Part shown: piece after piece, positions 60,691 through 64,000 of the stretch
Layout of the letters: each line of letters opens with the position of its first letter
Position numbering within the stretch: position 1 is the stretch's first letter
Assembly (NCBI GenBank): GCA_033557465.1
Contig: CM066033.1
Location: 1,355,111,834 to 1,355,175,833, forward strand
DNA length: 64,000 bases
Source: Ichthyophis bannanicus
Taxonomy: Eukaryota; Chordata; Amphibia; Gymnophiona; Ichthyophiidae
Direction: 5' to 3'
Position numbers and translations under genes: made by a program
The notes under the pieces: model-generated
What the model saw: the letters and a program-made list of their open reading frames with translations, nothing else
Databases searched by the model: none
What the model was told of the DNA's origin: nothing

Positions 60691-63478
60691 ACAAGTGGAA
60701 GTGTGCAAGATCTGCATACATTTCATTCCAAAGAAACAGAAAGCATATAAGAAATGAAATATTGTATGGCAAAAATTTGGAAAAGGGAGATTCCACAAAA
60801 AGACCAATAAATGGAATGATATAGACAACTTTGGTTAAGGTTTTCAGGAATGAGGTAGTGCAGAGCTTTAAGCCTATTAGTGGGTATTCGTTTTGTGTCC
60901 TAATGTGTCCCTTGAGTAATAAATCACAGCAAAAAAATGAGATTGCTGAGCTGCCTATGTGTCACATCCCCATAACTTACAGCTTACATCTGCTAGGTTT
61001 ATTGGTTCATGTCAATGCTGTACACTCAGCTGTTGTACAGAGAATGGGCTGTAAAATTCAGAATGCTCTGTTTCTATAGCTGGTTTCATCAGTCATAAGA
61101 TAGTCATGGTCTAATAATTTTGGCTAATTGAGGACATGAACTAGAGAGAGAGAGCATGTACAACTTGTGCTTTCTGTCCCATTTTCATTGAGTCATGTAG
61201 ACTATGGGTTCTCATTGTGGCCTTTGAGGCCCACCAACAGGTTTGCTTTTCAGAGCATCTATAATGATGATGAACAAGATGAATTTGTATATAGTTATTC
61301 TCCAGTATATACAGATGTGTCATGTGCATATTTATTGTGGGTATTCTGACAAGTGGACTTACTGGGTGAGCCTTGAGGAGCAAAATTGAAAATCACTGAT
61401 ATATACCATAATTGCAAAGAAATGGGATATTAAATTGAGAAATGAGAATGTAAGTGGGCTAGAAGCTGTAATGCCAAATGATGGATACAATTATATCAAA
61501 AGTTTTCTAGCTCATTGCCATGTACTAAATATATAACGGAAGATTATTAATCATGACAGATATTGAATGCTTTCAAGACCAAAAAAACAGGTAAATCAGG
61601 AAGTTGTGACACTTTGCCCCATATAGCCTTTGCGTAAATAAAGTTTGATAATCATTTAATTAGAAGGAAGATCAGAATGAATTCCCTACTAACCTTCCCA
61701 GGGGGTTTATGTACAGTGTGAATATTAAACTTGCTTGAGTATGACAGATATAGGACTGTGATTATAGGAGTGTGATTTTACACTGTGCAGTATCTTCATA
61801 TTAGCTTGTGATAAACTGGACTGGTCTTAATGTTGATATCTTCATATGTATCGTGTTGTAGCGGAGTCCTTAAACAAGGTTTTGCATTGATCATTATTTC
61901 AGGAACTTGCTGTGTTTAAGCTTACAGAAAAGAATACTTGTCTCTTTAGTATATAAACTGCATAGTCCAGAAATATTTCAATATGTTTGTCTTTTATTTT
62001 CTGAGCCAAATCTAGTCTGAACTACTGCATAAGGAACGAATGTAGTATATTAAGACTATGGGCAGCCCCATCCTGATAAACGGAGAGCTAAAGAAGTAGC
62101 TGTACCTATAGATTTAAGTAATTGATTTTGATGGTGGGGTTCCTGAATGGTAAATCAGACTTCTATAGCTGCATATTCAGTTTTTATTGAACCTAAGTCT
62201 GGAAAAACTAAATTAGGAGAATAAAAAGAATTTAAATAGACATAATGGAGGTACATATAGGTAACTAGTTGTGCTTCAGAATTTGTTTACAGGTTGTTTT
62301 TATCCAGAATAAGGTTTCCCTTATTGGCAAGTTTTTAACATAATCGACATTGCGCCAAGTACAAGTTTTAAATGTGATGAAAAATTAAAAGAACATTGTT
62401 ATAATTAGTTCAGGGAGAACTCAGAAGTAAACTTATTTGCATAAATTGCCATTCGGTTATCTTTAAAACCAAATGTAAATTGGCTCTGTCTGATATGATG
62501 ATGGTTGTTTGGCTCAAAAGTGCTTCAATTTACGTAGCAATCTGGTATCGTCTCTGCATCGAGGCGATCCCAGGTAACATAAAAATCCTGAATTATTCCA
62601 GAAATTAGTAGGTTTAAAGCATCAATTTAAGTGCTAATTGCAGTAGTAATGAGAAAAAGCAGTGCTACTGTGAGATTTGCTTGTACTGCCGCATCAGTAT
62701 GCCTGGAAGAGCTGCTGACTGGCAGAGGATTTGGCTGCTAATTAAATAATTGTATGCACGGACGTGTTCTCGTCTGATTCAATAGATGAAGATTAATCCT
62801 CAGATAAATATGTTTGGCTGGTATTGAAATGTCTTTGCAGTTTCCGCAAAAATAGCTTATGTTTTAGTTTTTTACATATGTGCTCAATAGGCATCAGCTG
62901 TAAAGAGATTCTGGGTTTCTCTAAACACAGATGTATACACATTTAATCCTCTTTTGGTTTCATGTTAAACAATATCTTGTCAGCAAAAGTAGTGTGAGTT
63001 GTCCCAGTAGGTACTACAATGATATGAAGGGAATAAGGAAGCCATTCATTTCTCCCCTTGCACAGAAAAAGGCTTTGACACACTTCACGGGACCTTATTT
63101 AATGTCACTAAATTGTTCTGTTCTTCAGTCAGCAATGCTATTTTGTTGCTGTTGAGCATAAATTTTTAGTGAATTTTCCTGCTGAAGAAAGCCGGCGGAT
63201 TAACGGGAATGGAAATCTAAGTCTCCATAAGAAGTGCACACAAGTAACAATAACCCACGCTTCCTTACCTCCGCCTCCCCTCTCGTTCCACCAGTATCCC
63301 ACAGTGCCTTTCTAATAGGTAGTTTCTGCTTCCTGCTATTCAGTTTTTGATTGTTCTATTAAGACTTTGTGACTGTGATGTCTATTTTGAATCCCTCATA
63401 AGTCGTCATCAACAGAATGTATTTAGTTTTTTATTTCACTTTCTTCTATACCATGGATCTTGAAATGTTTCATCACTT
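60691..63478. other. Probable ASCC3 intron; no feature recognised
   Basis: AT-rich sequence without long frames, LINE motifs or splice-flanked conserved peptides. I looked for the ASCC3 segment that should follow HISQ and did not find it. Confidence 0.4.
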
Positions 63479-64000
63479 TCTCCAGGACCAAGCAGGAAGT
63501 CAGTCCTCACATATGGGTTTCATCGGCGCCGATGAAGCCCCAGCAGAGCATTTCCCCAGCTTTCTATGAAAGCCTTTGGGAATGCAGGCACGCATGCGCG
63601 GTTCCCTTCCCGTCTGAAGGTGCCATCTTACCTCAGTCTCTTTTTTTCCGTGAAGCCCACCAGACGTGTGTCCTGTTCTCCCGGTTAAAATTAGATTTTT
63701 TTCGGCGATTTTTGCTATTTTTTCTCCCGGTTCGACGCCAGTTCCCCTCCCGCCGGGTTCGGTACACCGGTATGGAGCCCGATTCTTCTTTTTCGGTTTT
63801 TGCCCTTCGTGGCTGGCGTTCGCGCCCTTTTTTCCCTGGAAGGCCGGTCCTTGGACCTCGCGGGGACTCTTTTTTCCCCGATGGCTTCCAGTGGTTTTAA
63901 AAAGTGTGATCGGTGTAAGAAACTGATGTCTCTCACTGACACAAACGACTGCTGTCTTCGGTGCCTCGGCCCAGACCATGACCCTAAGTCGTGCGGGCCA
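63479..64000 (+). mobile_element. DIRS-5: left end of another DIRS element (cut by window edge)
   Basis: TCTCCAGGACCAAGCAGGAA, then GTCAGTCCTCACATATGGGT, CATCGGCGCCGATG and CACGCATGCGCGGTTCC closely match the left terminal repeat of DIRS-1 (63479-63635 versus 10106-10262), followed by the same leader with the CGGTTCGACGCCAGTTCCCC block. The rest lies beyond the window. Confidence 0.88.
63881..64000 (+). CDS. DIRS-5 gag, N-terminal 40 codons (partial)
   Basis: ATG 63881, open to the window end. The Cys/His cluster is FKKCDRC, TNDCCLRCLGPDHD and SCGP, the same zinc-like module as in DIRS-1 but without that copy's deletion after CLGP. Compared with DIRS-2/3, the H of T-H-D is N here, so one ligand may be missing. 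Confidence 0.8.
   Translation, partial: MASSGFKKCDRCKKLMSLTDTNDCCLRCLGPDHDPKSCGP

Noticed and set aside
61141..61383. 80-codon - strand frame
   Set aside because: No motif, AT-rich context, no splice sites that would make it an exon.
46823..63478. A further ASCC3 exon downstream
   Set aside because: I looked for the next conserved peptide after HISQ and for splice-flanked frames and found none. A profile search would be more sensitive.

Overview
The window is vertebrate nuclear DNA. It carries two exons of a conserved single-copy gene, ASCC3, on the + strand at 9780-9931 and 46672-46822. They are separated by an intron of about 36.7 kb, and the rest of the window is intronic or flanking DNA filled with transposable elements. 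The element mix is CR1 and L2-clade LINEs, tRNA-headed CORE SINEs, many DIRS-type tyrosine-recombinase retrotransposons and hammerhead-bearing Penelope-like debris. This suggests an amphibian with an expanded genome, possibly a caecilian. That is an inference from element content, and a lungfish or a non-avian reptile is not excluded.

Layout. 1-9.8 kb: remnant of a LINE with a restriction-like endonuclease (-), a CR1 3' end, then a near full-length CR1 with four tandem 475-bp units upstream of ORF1, followed by MITE-like repeats. 9.8-25 kb: ASCC3 exon, DIRS-1 (10106-15792, decayed), foldback repeats, and DIRS-2 (18619-24943) carrying an antisense L2 insertion. 25-32.4 kb: a SINE, then a CR1 split by DIRS-3 (25713-31465) and by an L2 fragment. 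32.4-46.7 kb: CR1 and L2 fragments, a DIRS fossil, a 160-bp tandem array leading into an internally deleted L2-type LINE, a second L2-type LINE, hammerhead-ribozyme-like motifs including a 439-bp foldback insertion with a 17-bp target duplication, a SINE, a CR1 3' half, an old LINE, and the second ASCC3 exon. 47-56 kb: a three-level nest (L2 LINE containing a SINE containing DIRS-4, 49332-55048). 56-60.7 kb: three antisense L2-type LINEs, one carrying a 682-bp GC-rich insertion. 60.7-63.5 kb: nothing recognised. 63.5-64 kb: left end and first gag codons of a fifth DIRS element.

How the parts work. ASCC3 is the only host coding sequence seen. The DIRS copies share one plan: inverted terminal repeats, gag, an RT/RNase H/methyltransferase-like pol frame, an overlapping tyrosine recombinase, and an internal complementary region (ICR) that abuts copies of both termini. 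Two DIRS insertions can be read against their pre-insertion site, and neither has a target duplication, as expected for recombinase-mediated insertion. DIRS-3 gag, DIRS-4 gag, the DIRS-2 and DIRS-4 recombinase frames and CR1 ORF1 are open. Every pol frame is damaged.
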